DNA from: Acanthopleuribacter pedis
GTDB taxonomy: Bacteria; Acidobacteriota; Holophagae; Acanthopleuribacterales; Acanthopleuribacteraceae
Direction: 5' to 3'
Length of the DNA: 64,000 nucleotides
Assembly (NCBI RefSeq): GCF_017377855.1
Contig: NZ_JAFREP010000005.1
Span: 124,001 to 188,000 of the forward strand
The position numbers were made by a program, and so were the translations under genes. Within the stretch, counting starts at the first letter, position 1. Each line of letters starts with the position of its first letter. The notes below the pieces were generated by a model. It was not told where the DNA came from. It made no database searches and was given only the letters and a program-made list of their open reading frames with translations. Positions 35,010 through 42,168 of this stretch are shown here, one piece after another.

Positions 35010-35699
35010 ATGTCGTTTTCACTTATCACCGTGCTTTTAGCCGTATCCTTATTTCAAGAACCCGCCACCAAACCCGCGCCGGCCGAACCGGCCATTCCCG
35101 ACAAAATGAAAGTTAGTTACATCTTGGGCCAGCAATACGGTGAAGGCCTGAGCCGGGACAGCATCGACATCAGCATTGAAGAGTTTGTGAAGGGTTTTGA
35201 AGACGGCTCCGCCGGCAAAAACAAATTTTCCCAAGAAGAGATCCAAAAAGTGATGTCGGAACTGCGCACCTACGCCATGGCCAAAGCGCAGGCCCGTCGT
35301 CAAAAAGAATTGAGCGAAAACACCGTCAAAGCCGAAAAGTTTTTGGCCGAGAACCAAAAGAAAGACGGCATCCAAACCATGGAAAACGGCATCCAGTACA
35401 AGGTGCTGACCCAAGGCAGCGGTGAAAAACCGACCGCGGAAAGCCGCGTTAAGGTTCACTACCGCGGCCGTTTGATCGACGGTAAGGAATTCGACAGCAG
35501 CTACAAGCGCAACAAACCCGCCGAGTTCCGTCTGAACGGCGTGATCAAGGGCTGGCAGGAATCACTGGTTGAAATGCCCGTGGGTTCCAAATGGGAAGTG
35601 TTCATCCCACCCGCGTTGGGCTACGGCGAACGCGGTACCCCCAACATCCCCGCCAACAGCTTGTTGATTTTCGAAATCGAGCTGCTTGAGATTTTGTAA
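35010..35699 (+). CDS. FKBP-type peptidyl-prolyl isomerase with an N-terminal dimerisation domain
   Basis: The 229-residue protein starts at ATG 35010 with GAGGAAGGAACATTC. A signal-like hydrophobic start (MSFSLITVLLAVSLF) is followed by an Ala/Pro spacer and the helical N-domain (about 25-115, YILGQQYGEGL, EEFVKGFEDG). The FKBP domain (about 120-229) has VKVHYRGRLIDGKEFDSSYKR, the GVIKGWQESL segment and PALGYGERGTPNIPANSLLIFEIELLEI. This is the Mip/FkpA layout of periplasmic foldases. It would help fold exported proteins. It stands alone between its own promoter and a terminator. The start has no lipobox Cys, so it is periplasmic rather than lipid-bound. Confidence 0.9.
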   Translation: MSFSLITVLLAVSLFQEPATKPAPAEPAIPDKMKVSYILGQQYGEGLSRDSIDISIEEFVKGFEDGSAGKNKFSQEEIQKVMSELRTYAMAKAQARRQKELSENTVKAEKFLAENQKKDGIQTMENGIQYKVLTQGSGEKPTAESRVKVHYRGRLIDGKEFDSSYKRNKPAEFRLNGVIKGWQESLVEMPVGSKWEVFIPPALGYGERGTPNIPANSLLIFEIELLEIL

Positions 35700-35720
35700 A
35701 CCACGCTTACTCCAAACCAA

Positions 35721-35753
35721 AAAAGCCCCGGTCACAACGACCGGGGCTTTTTT
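35721..35753 (+). terminator. Terminator of the FKBP gene
   Basis: AAAAGCCCCGGTC and GACCGGGGCTTTT pair around ACAAC and are followed by TT. The A's on the left make it usable for the minus-strand gene at 35775 too, which ends 22 bp away. Confidence 0.9.
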
Positions 35754-35774
35754 GGTTTTGGGTGTTGGGGTTGG

Positions 35775-37154
35775 TTAGCGGAGCGGGTTCAGGCTGACCT
35801 CGATTGCGCGATAGTACAGATCGGTGGTGCCTTCGAAGCCGGAATCGGTGCCGACGATGACCCAAATGCGACCCCAGGCGTCTGCTTCAACTTGATGACT
35901 GGCCAGGGTCAGTGACTTTTCACCAAAGACCGAGCCCGAGCAATCCGCGTCGGTGGCCACGTCGCCCACGGCTTTCATTTCGCTGCCGTCTTGGGTTTGG
36001 TTGCCCTTGTCGATGCCCATGGTGACGAAGGCGTCGGGACCGCGCAGGGCGACCGGCTCGCGATTGACCGCGCCGAACTTGACCGTGACCGATTCGCCGG
36101 GCGCGCCGCCGATGCCCGCACAACCCGTGCCCGCGTTGCTGAGGAAGTCGGCTTCGATGGCGACATCGTAACGTGCGCCGGGAACCAAACCGTCGATGCG
36201 GCGTTTCAGGTACATAAAGAGATCATCCGAGGCGTTGCGGGCCGAGATCAAATAGCCTTGGCCGCTGTAAGGTGTGGGCAGGTTTTCCAGGCCGCCTTTG
36301 AATTCAAAAACTTCGGTGTTGTCGGCGGGATAATCAGCGAAACCGTGGACGAAGCCGTGGTCGCCTTTATCAAAGGAGAAGGTGAAGGAGGTGGGTGTCG
36401 GCTGGACGTCGCGCACGTCGGGGTAGATGGTTGAGCCCGAGGCCATCGCCGGTTCGGCCGCGCTGTTGAACATAAAGTGGACCGTGGTGAAGGGTTGACC
36501 CTCGGACACCGCGTGGACCGAAAGGTCGCCCAAATCGCCGCCGATCAATTCGGTGACCGGCTGTGCAACCGGGATGTAGGGTTTGAGGGCCACCTCGATG
36601 GGTGCGAAGGTTTCGAGGAAATCGCCGTTTTCGTCGGCGAAGGTCAGGGTCACGCGGGTTTCCTGTTCGCCCAGGTTAAGGAACACCAGGGCCGAGGTGA
36701 ATTCGGCGTCGCTGCCGACCGTATCCAGCGTCATCATTTGGCCGACCGCGGGGTGGTTGCGGCTCAGGGGTTTGATCGCGACGCCTTGGGCCGGTGAACC
36801 GGAGGAACCGGTTTGGCGGTTAAACGTCAGCCAGCGACCGGTGATTTGGTCGCTTTCGGCACGAACCTGAACCGCGAGGCCGGAGCCCTCGTCGAGGCTG
36901 GGGAAGAGTTCGGTGATGGGTCGTTTGAGGAAACCGCGCGCGGGAATTTCATGCTGTGCGGTGAAGGGGGTGCCGTCGCCGCGGGTGGCAATCATCACCA
37001 GGGAAGCGGGGCGTTCGGCGTGGTTGGTGATAAACAGCGTCGAGGTGAACTGCGCGTTGTGGGAAACCCACGGATAAACGAGCTGGACGGGTTGGTCCTG
37101 GGCCGCGGCAAGGCAAGCAAGCATTAAAGAACAGATAAAAAGAAGATGTTTCAT
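35775..37154 (-). CDS. Secreted protein of unknown function
   Basis: The 459-residue protein has a clear signal peptide (MKHLLFICSLMLACLAAA, cut likely after AAAQ). The rest is beta-rich, with STLFITNHAERPASLVMIATRGDGTPF and SALVFLNLGEQETRVTLTFADENGDFL as two matching segments of an immunoglobulin-like fold. These resemble repeats found in exported proteins of Acidobacteriota and related groups. The C-terminal third (about 280-459) is a galactose-binding-like or jelly-roll-like module with four Cys. No catalytic residues are apparent. It stands alone with a terminator behind it. Confidence 0.6.
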   Translation of the reverse strand: MKHLLFICSLMLACLAAAQDQPVQLVYPWVSHNAQFTSTLFITNHAERPASLVMIATRGDGTPFTAQHEIPARGFLKRPITELFPSLDEGSGLAVQVRAESDQITGRWLTFNRQTGSSGSPAQGVAIKPLSRNHPAVGQMMTLDTVGSDAEFTSALVFLNLGEQETRVTLTFADENGDFLETFAPIEVALKPYIPVAQPVTELIGGDLGDLSVHAVSEGQPFTTVHFMFNSAAEPAMASGSTIYPDVRDVQPTPTSFTFSFDKGDHGFVHGFADYPADNTEVFEFKGGLENLPTPYSGQGYLISARNASDDLFMYLKRRIDGLVPGARYDVAIEADFLSNAGTGCAGIGGAPGESVTVKFGAVNREPVALRGPDAFVTMGIDKGNQTQDGSEMKAVGDVATDADCSGSVFGEKSLTLASHQVEADAWGRIWVIVGTDSGFEGTTDLYYRAIEVSLNPLR

Positions 37155-37190
37155 GGTGTGCCTCTCAAAAAGTGCAATGGATTCTTAAGA

Positions 37191-37326
37191 CCGAGGAAGC
37201 GCGGAAAACGTGGCTGATTTTGGTTAAAGATCTGGGGCGGCGTGGTTTGTGAAAGGGGGAGGGCGTTTTTCTGCGAGCCGCGACAACCCGGATATTTTGC
37301 CAAAATCACCGCGTATGATCGCGATC
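37191..37326. repeat. Palindromic repeat family 2, copy G (degenerate)
   Basis: This diverged copy opens with GAGGAAGCGCGGAAAACG and ends with CACCGCGTATGATCGCG. The internal TTTTGGTTAAAGATCTGGGG and TTTTGCCAAAATCACCGCG match the family. The outer arms no longer pair well. It lies upstream of the secreted-protein gene. Confidence 0.55.
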
Positions 37327-37449
37327 TGTTGGTCATAAAGCAAAGGACAGGCCAGATTAATTTGTTGCTATGGTTCAGTTTGATGCGTTGAAGCAGGATG
37401 GGTTGGGTTAGGAATTTTGGGAACGGTTAGGAAAAGTTAACGCGCCGGA

Positions 37450-38139
37450 TTAATTGGGTTTTACGCCGCGTACCATTTCTTTTTTTCCCGGTGGTCCGGC
37501 CAGGCGTGGACCCAGTTGGTAACCCGCCGCGCGCATGTCGCGCTTGAATTGACCTTGCGCACAATAGGTGACCAGCAAGCCGCCGGGCCGCGTCGCCGCG
37601 AAGGTTTTTTCAAAGTTGGCCGCCGCCCAGATGTCGCTTTGTTTGTTGGGCGCGAAGGCGTCGTAGTACAGGATATCGAAGTGATTGTCCGGCAGGATTT
37701 GGGTTTCCAGCCGGTTTTGGGTTTTGGTGAAGGTCATGCCGGGGGAGAGCGCCGTCGGGGTGTCCCAGGCGGCGGTGTGGATCTGACGGAATACCGCTTG
37801 GTCCGCCGCATCGCTTTCCAGCAGGGCGCTGTAATTGAGTTGGTCGACGAGGTCGACTGGGACCGGGTAGGGCTCGAGGCTGAGCATTTCGACCGTGATC
37901 GCGGGACGTGCCCGTTGCGCCAGTACCGTCAGCATCACGTTGAGGCCGGTGCCCAGTCCCACCTCAAGGATACGGATCGGTCGGGCGTCGGGCAGCAAAG
38001 ACAAGCCTTGTTCGATGTAAACGTATTGGGATTCGCGCAAGGCGCCGTGGTGCGAATGGTAACTTTCATCCAGTTCGGCATGGTAGAGGCTGTGCGAGCC
38101 GTCGCCGGTGTCCATCAAGGAAAGCTTGGGTTCGGTCAT
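37450..38139 (-). CDS. tRNA U34 methyltransferase, MnmD-like (MnmC methylase domain)
   Basis: The 229-residue protein is the S-adenosylmethionine-binding domain that corresponds to the N-terminal half of MnmC. ILEVGLGTGLNVMLT (about 57-71) is the SAM motif I. The YDAFAPNKQSDIWAA stretch (about 153-167) and GGLLVTYCAQGQFKRDM with MVRGVKP at the end are the family signatures. The protein completes 5-methylaminomethyl-2-thiouridine at wobble position 34 of tRNAs by adding the methyl group. The FAD-oxidase half of MnmC is missing, as in stand-alone MnmD proteins, so the amino group must be supplied by another enzyme. The start ATG is 21 bp from a palindromic repeat. The gene is alone in its orientation. 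Confidence 0.9.
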   Translation of the reverse strand: MTEPKLSLMDTGDGSHSLYHAELDESYHSHHGALRESQYVYIEQGLSLLPDARPIRILEVGLGTGLNVMLTVLAQRARPAITVEMLSLEPYPVPVDLVDQLNYSALLESDAADQAVFRQIHTAAWDTPTALSPGMTFTKTQNRLETQILPDNHFDILYYDAFAPNKQSDIWAAANFEKTFAATRPGGLLVTYCAQGQFKRDMRAAGYQLGPRLAGPPGKKEMVRGVKPN

Positions 38140-38160
38140 GGTTGGATGCTCCGGTTAACA

Positions 38161-38237
38161 CCGAAGTGGGATAAGAGCGTGGGATTTTCGCTCCAGAGGT
38201 TTAGCGAAAATCACCGCGAGTCATCCCACTTCTTAGG
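38161..38237. repeat. Palindromic repeat family 2, copy F (minimal form)
   Basis: This 77-bp copy lacks the whole middle block. Its arms GAAGTGGGATAAGAGCG and CGAGTCATCCCACTTC carry TGGGAT/ATCCCA where other copies have GCGCGAT/ATCGCGC, so both arms changed together and still pair. Inner arms ATTTTCGCT and AGCGAAAAT also covary compared with ATTTTGGCT/AGCCAAAAT. Confidence 0.8.
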
Positions 38238-38609
38238 TTACAGTCAGGACACAGGGCCTTTGTAGCAAGTAAACACGAAAAACCCGCTTCCTGGCAAACA
38301 TCGCGATCACGAATTGGTGCGTGCGCCATGATCTTCCCACGATCTGTGGACAGAGAATTCAAGGCGGCCTGAGCGGCTGCTGTTGACGCTTTCGACTTTC
38401 TGACGGATATATTTGATTTACGAGTTTTATTGAAATTTCACGGTGTTCCTGTTTGTCTTTTGATGGTTGTATGTTCTGGTTTTGGGTGTTAGCGTTTGTC
38501 GGTAAATTCTTGCTCTTTGTGGTGGGAATCTTGTCTTGGGAAGTTGGATTTTTTTCTAAGATGCTGAGAATGCTGTAGCAATCTGAAAGGATGCCCAAAA
38601 ATACGCATT
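38238..38609. other. AT-rich gene-free stretch in front of the cysteine-rich peptide gene
   Basis: The base composition drops sharply here and stays more AT-rich up to about 41150. Promoter elements for the peptide gene should lie in 38400-38590. I see no repeat. Confidence 0.4.
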
Positions 38610-38981
38610 TTGAAAGGTTTTTTGTTTTTCTCGGTGGGTGCGATTTTTACTTATGTTCAAGCTGTGCCTGTTTTGCCAGGAGCCGGCACAATGGCGCAGA
38701 CGTCTGCTTTGCACCTAGCTTCTCCAGTCGAGGTTCAGGACACGCCGGGAAAGCCTGATGATCCAGGTGAACACGCCGATCACAATACGGAAAGTAATGG
38801 GGATACCGCAAATGCGGGTAATGCAACTTCGAATGCTACGCCCCGTTGCTATGCGAAGTATTGTCAGAAGCGCAACCCCATTGATCGGAAGTTATATAAC
38901 TGCTCGTGTTGCAAGAAAGTTGATAAGGGAAGCATAACTTGCTCTCCATGTGGTCAGTTTGAGTGCTCGGGTCCTGCTTAA
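38610..38981 (+). CDS. Secreted cysteine-rich peptide, 123 residues
   Basis: The frame starts at TTG 38610. An ATG does not occur in this frame before the signal peptide, and the ribosome site AAAGGA is 19 bases away, so the exact start is uncertain. A signal peptide (LFFSVGAIFTYVQA) is followed by an acidic Asp/Asn/Thr-rich spacer. A C-terminal knot (about 80-123) holds all eight Cys: CYAKYC, CSCC, CSPC and a last C in FECSG. This layout suits disulfide bonds outside the cell. It ends 84 bp before the beta-propeller gene on the same strand. In Bacteroidetes small secreted Cys-rich NVEAL peptides stand directly before six-bladed beta-propeller genes, so the pair here may be a counterpart. Family not recognised. 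Confidence 0.5.
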   Translation: MKGFLFFSVGAIFTYVQAVPVLPGAGTMAQTSALHLASPVEVQDTPGKPDDPGEHADHNTESNGDTANAGNATSNATPRCYAKYCQKRNPIDRKLYNCSCCKKVDKGSITCSPCGQFECSGPA

Positions 38982-39065
38982 CCATTTCGCGATTCGCTGT
39001 TCGATTTCGCGTTCCTAGCGGGGTAACGCAACAATAGGTGTTGCATTGTCCCGATTCTTTGTTAG

Positions 39066-40133
39066 GTGAAAAGAATGACATGCTTGGTTTTGTGCTTTCT
39101 CTTGAATGTAGACCCGGAAGTGTTGAATGTGCTTGAGAAGCACTTCTTTATTGAAAGTGCTGTTGAAATAAGAGGAAACGAAGGGGATCCTTTGGTTTCC
39201 AATTATTTTACTTATGACAATAACCAAATTCTTTTTGTTGATCAGTTCGATAAGGCCGTATCTGTTTATGGCGAAAGCGGTCGGATGCTCACGCGTTTTG
39301 GAAAACAAGGAGAAGGGCCGGGAGAGTTTCTTAATCCAATCATGGCGCGTTTCGATTCCGAGGGGCGTATTCATGTTTTGGATTCGATGCGTGGTCTGAT
39401 TCAGGTCTTTGAAGATGGTGAATATCAGAAAGCAATTTCGCTATCTCGGATTGGAACCCCGGAAAGCTTTTTTCTTGTGGAAAAGAGAGGCAGCGTTGAA
39501 TATGTGGTAATTGCCCCTTTTACTTTTAAAGGTCAAATGTTCACGGCGTTTCTCTTGAGTGAAAAAGGCGAAGTCATTCAAGCTTTTGACCGACATGAGA
39601 TGGTCTATGCAGCTTACGGATGGCAGGGGAATATCCGGGGTGACAATGAACTGTTATTGGGCTATACGTATGACAATAGTTTTCAGGTGTTTAACTTAGA
39701 TGGGAAGCTGGTGAAGAATTTTCGCATCCGACATCCGAAAATTCAGTCCATCTGGAAAGATGTTAAAGAGTATTCAGAGGCCGAAATTATTCGCGGTAGA
39801 TCGCCTCTAAGCAAAGAGCCGTATACTGCGCTTTTTGAAATTCTCACCACTGACCGATTCTTGGTTACCTCATGGACCCGAATGAATTCAGAATCCGTTT
39901 CTCATCATTTCTACGCGGTGTCTGATCATAAAACGGGTGAAGTTATTCAAGATATTGAGACGGACTTGCCCCTTTTTGGCTTTAAGGACCATCAATTCAT
40001 TTTTGGCTATTATCATAAAGAGGAGAATGAGTATTTTACCATCTTCTTTTGCACACCTAAGTTTGGTTTGGATGGTGGGAAGGAGTCGGGGCGGCTGGGC
40101 TCAAATGAGCCAAACCGATCCCCGGCAAAATGA
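39066..40133 (+). CDS. Six-bladed beta-propeller protein
   Basis: The 355-residue protein starts at GTG 39066, with an ATG three codons later. NNQILFVDQFDKAVSVYGESGRMLTRFGKQGEGPGEFLNP is the classic blade with a GEGPGEF turn of NHL/6-bladed beta-propeller proteins. Further blades follow at GRIHVLDSMRGLIQVFEDG and NSFQVFNLDGKLVKNF. The N-terminus is weakly hydrophobic (MTCLVLCFLL) and could be a short signal with a lipobox-like Cys. The function is unknown; such proteins bind peptides or sugars outside the cell. It follows the Cys-rich peptide gene and converges with the CsgG-like gene, from whose stop it is only 9 bp. Confidence 0.75.
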   Translation: MKRMTCLVLCFLLNVDPEVLNVLEKHFFIESAVEIRGNEGDPLVSNYFTYDNNQILFVDQFDKAVSVYGESGRMLTRFGKQGEGPGEFLNPIMARFDSEGRIHVLDSMRGLIQVFEDGEYQKAISLSRIGTPESFFLVEKRGSVEYVVIAPFTFKGQMFTAFLLSEKGEVIQAFDRHEMVYAAYGWQGNIRGDNELLLGYTYDNSFQVFNLDGKLVKNFRIRHPKIQSIWKDVKEYSEAEIIRGRSPLSKEPYTALFEILTTDRFLVTSWTRMNSESVSHHFYAVSDHKTGEVIQDIETDLPLFGFKDHQFIFGYYHKEENEYFTIFFCTPKFGLDGGKESGRLGSNEPNRSPAK

Positions 40134-40142
40134 TTTTAAGGT

Positions 40143-41132
40143 TTAAGAGCGTTTCTTAAGCAAGCGTTGGTATTCTATTCTGCGATTATGAGCGACCCTG
40201 CATTGCTCCAAGTATGCCGGAAAACGGTAGATTCCCGACATGTCACTATGAACCTTGGCACGTCCGTTGGCTACCTTGGAAGCCTTGAAGTCCTCACGTA
40301 ATAATTGAATCACCGCGACATTTTGCCAGGCGCGGCCTAGGTCTTGAGTTGCTTTTTTAACGGATTTTTTGGACTTTTTGAGATCTTTTCCCGAGAGGGA
40401 GGGTTGTCTCTTCTTGAGTGCTTCGAGTTCTTCGGTAATGGTTTCCACCGCTTGGTTCATTACCGCCAGAGCTTGGTCATGCTCATCAATAGCCACGTAG
40501 CCAAAGGCTTCTTTGAAGGCGGGGCGGCGTTTTGGTGTATGGAAGTCCAGCTTGGCGGTTTTAACCTTGGGGAGGAACCAGTTCGACATTTTTTGTTCCA
40601 CGGCCTCAAAGGCTTTTTGTCGAAGTACTTCTTCGTCAGGGTAATCTACCGCACCAATTTCTTCATACTGTTCCGTAATGGGTTTTGAGAAGGTGATTTG
40701 ACCGGTTTGGATATCCATAACGCGAACATCGGCCTTCAGGGTAATGCTTCGTTTTGCGCCTTGGGTGACCATTTGGTCAGCGGTGCGTAATCTCTGTAAG
40801 TCTAAAATAATCAGTGCGGTCGGGCCGAGGAATTTACCCAGACCGGATGCCTTATTTTTACTGATTACGCCATCAAGCGATAGATTGTGTTCATCGAGAA
40901 GTGCGTCGAGATCCTCACGGGCTAGGACCTCATAATCGTCAAGCAGCAGGTTGCGGAATGAGGTAGCGAGCTCCTGATAGCCTGGTTGGCCTTTTCCATA
41001 AATGGCAATTCTTTTGTGGGGAATCAAGATTTTAGGAGGGGTCTCAACGCGGTGTTCAATAGGTTCAAAACGATAGAATACTTGTGCATGCAAAGGCAAG
41101 ATAAACAGAAGAAGACACATTAGGTGGCGCAT
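40143..41132 (-). CDS. CsgG/LpoB-like secreted protein
   Basis: The 329-residue protein has a signal peptide (MRHLMCLLLFILPLHAQ). The segment KRIAIYGKGQPGYQELATSFRNLLLDDYEVLAREDLDALLDEHNL is the start of the CsgG-like fold, as is ALIILDLQRLRTADQ and ADVRVMDIQTGQITFSKPI. A long Lys-rich helical region (about 215-320) follows. CsgG itself is an outer-membrane channel for curli; many relatives are soluble sensors or assembly helpers. No CsgA-like or CsgE-like gene is nearby. Cys5 lies in the signal and does not make a convincing lipobox. Its AT-rich composition matches its two convergent neighbours. Confidence 0.6.
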   Translation of the reverse strand: MRHLMCLLLFILPLHAQVFYRFEPIEHRVETPPKILIPHKRIAIYGKGQPGYQELATSFRNLLLDDYEVLAREDLDALLDEHNLSLDGVISKNKASGLGKFLGPTALIILDLQRLRTADQMVTQGAKRSITLKADVRVMDIQTGQITFSKPITEQYEEIGAVDYPDEEVLRQKAFEAVEQKMSNWFLPKVKTAKLDFHTPKRRPAFKEAFGYVAIDEHDQALAVMNQAVETITEELEALKKRQPSLSGKDLKKSKKSVKKATQDLGRAWQNVAVIQLLREDFKASKVANGRAKVHSDMSGIYRFPAYLEQCRVAHNRRIEYQRLLKKRS

Positions 41133-41401
41133 AAATTCTCCTCAATGAAGGGTATTAGTATAAAAAGCACGAACGATGAATCAGCGTGCAGGCTTCGCCC
41201 CTTGTGGGTGTAACGACTAATCTAGGCGCGAATTTTCGGAGGATTCTAGCAGATCTTTGCTAGGGCGCAAGTTTAGGTGGTTCACATTTACAAAGAAAGG
41301 TGGGTTTGTTTGATTATCTTGGTTTGTTTTTCTGTTGAGGTTAGGTTTGTTAGCGGGAGGGTTTTCTGGGGGCGCTTGGTTTCTGGACCGGTTGCTGTCT
41401 A

Positions 41402-41577
41402 CCTAAGGGGCGCGATAAGAGCGAAGGGTTTTGCTTAAGATCTGGAGCAAAATGGCTTGGGGAAAGCGAGCCGGGGTCGCGCACGACCGCACCCTTTGGG
41501 TGCGATGAGCATTTTCACAGGCTGTTGCAGCCCTGAGGTTTAGCCAAAATCACCGCGAGTTATCGCGCTTCTTAAGG
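41402..41577. repeat. Palindromic repeat family 2, copy D
   Basis: This 176-bp copy opens with CCTAAGGGGCGCGATAAG and ends with TTATCGCGCTTCTTAAGG. Internal blocks GTCGCGCACGACCGC, GAGCATTTTCACAG and GTTGCAGCCCTGAGG match other copies, including the extra GAGCCGGGGTCGCGCACGAC block also seen in copies A and E. Confidence 0.8.
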
Positions 41578-41656
41578 TCTCGTCCCTTATGATTCGCGGT
41601 GTGGGGCACGGATGGTTTCATGTTCCCTGTGTGGTGACGGGGTTAAGGGGTTTCCT

Positions 41657-41766
41657 GTACGCCGCCGGCGTACCTTTTTTGGGTGCCGCCAACCCAGGGA
41701 AAGCACCCGCCTGCTTCGCGCCGGGCGCTTTCCCTGGGCTGAAATCCGGCACGGCGTTGCCGTGCC
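41657..41766. repeat. Cluster of three perfect hairpins
   Basis: Hairpin 1 is GTACGCCG-C-CGGCGTAC at 41657-41673, followed by CTTTTTT. Hairpin 2 pairs CCCAGGGAAAGC (41693-41704) with GCTTTCCCTGGG (41727-41738). Hairpin 3 pairs GGCACGGC with GCCGTGCC (41748-41766). The first could be a terminator on the + strand. The row looks like a palindromic mobile repeat or a structured RNA. Confidence 0.65.
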
Positions 41767-41907
41767 ACCGGTTTGCGAGCCGGCGTCCCATCCAAATCGC
41801 TGGATTCTGGATCGGTGGTGAGCCGTGCCTCGGCCCTGGTCCATGCGTGGAGATGTCACTGCATCCCAGTTGAACACCTCGAAATGGGTCGAGGTCGGAT
41901 GCTGATC

Positions 41908-42110
41908 GCTTGACGGGGTGCCATGGGCATGGATCGGGGATCGGGTGCCATGGGCATGGGTCGGGGATCGGCCGGCAATGCTTGACGGGATGCCATGGGC
42001 ATGGATCGGGGATCGGCCGGCAATGCTTGACGGGAGGCTATGGGCATGAATCGCGGGGTCGGATGGGAATGGGTCGTCGGGGATCTGTAGGCATGAATCG
42101 CGGGGTCGGA
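41908..42110. repeat. 45-bp degenerate tandem repeat
   Basis: The unit CTTGACGGGATGCCATGGGCATGGATCGGGGATCGGCCGGCAATG recurs about four times, with a shortened second unit and diverged end units. It contains the palindrome GCCATGGGC and the GATCGGGGATCGG doublet. It lies about 60 bp before the recB stop codon. In the minus strand the units keep one frame (45 bp), but no start signal is visible. Confidence 0.8.
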
Positions 42111-42168
42111 TAGCAATCAACCGTCGAAGTTCCACGCGAATCGTTGCGGTGCTTCGCCAGACATTGGC

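Larger units (their letters stand above)
41133..42168. other. Gene-free stretch between the CsgG-like gene and recB
   Basis: This stretch holds the family 2 copy D, a cluster of three hairpins and a 45-bp tandem repeat, listed separately. A frame on the minus strand at 41587-42135 reads through the repeats (IHAHGIPSSIAGRSP motifs) but lacks a ribosome site and normal composition. I treat it as chance. Confidence 0.5.

Noticed and set aside
41587..42135. 182-codon minus-strand frame with IHAHGIPSSIAGRSP repeats
   Set aside because: The frame is kept open by the 45-bp tandem repeat and the hairpins. There is no ribosome site, and composition does not fit the neighbouring genes.
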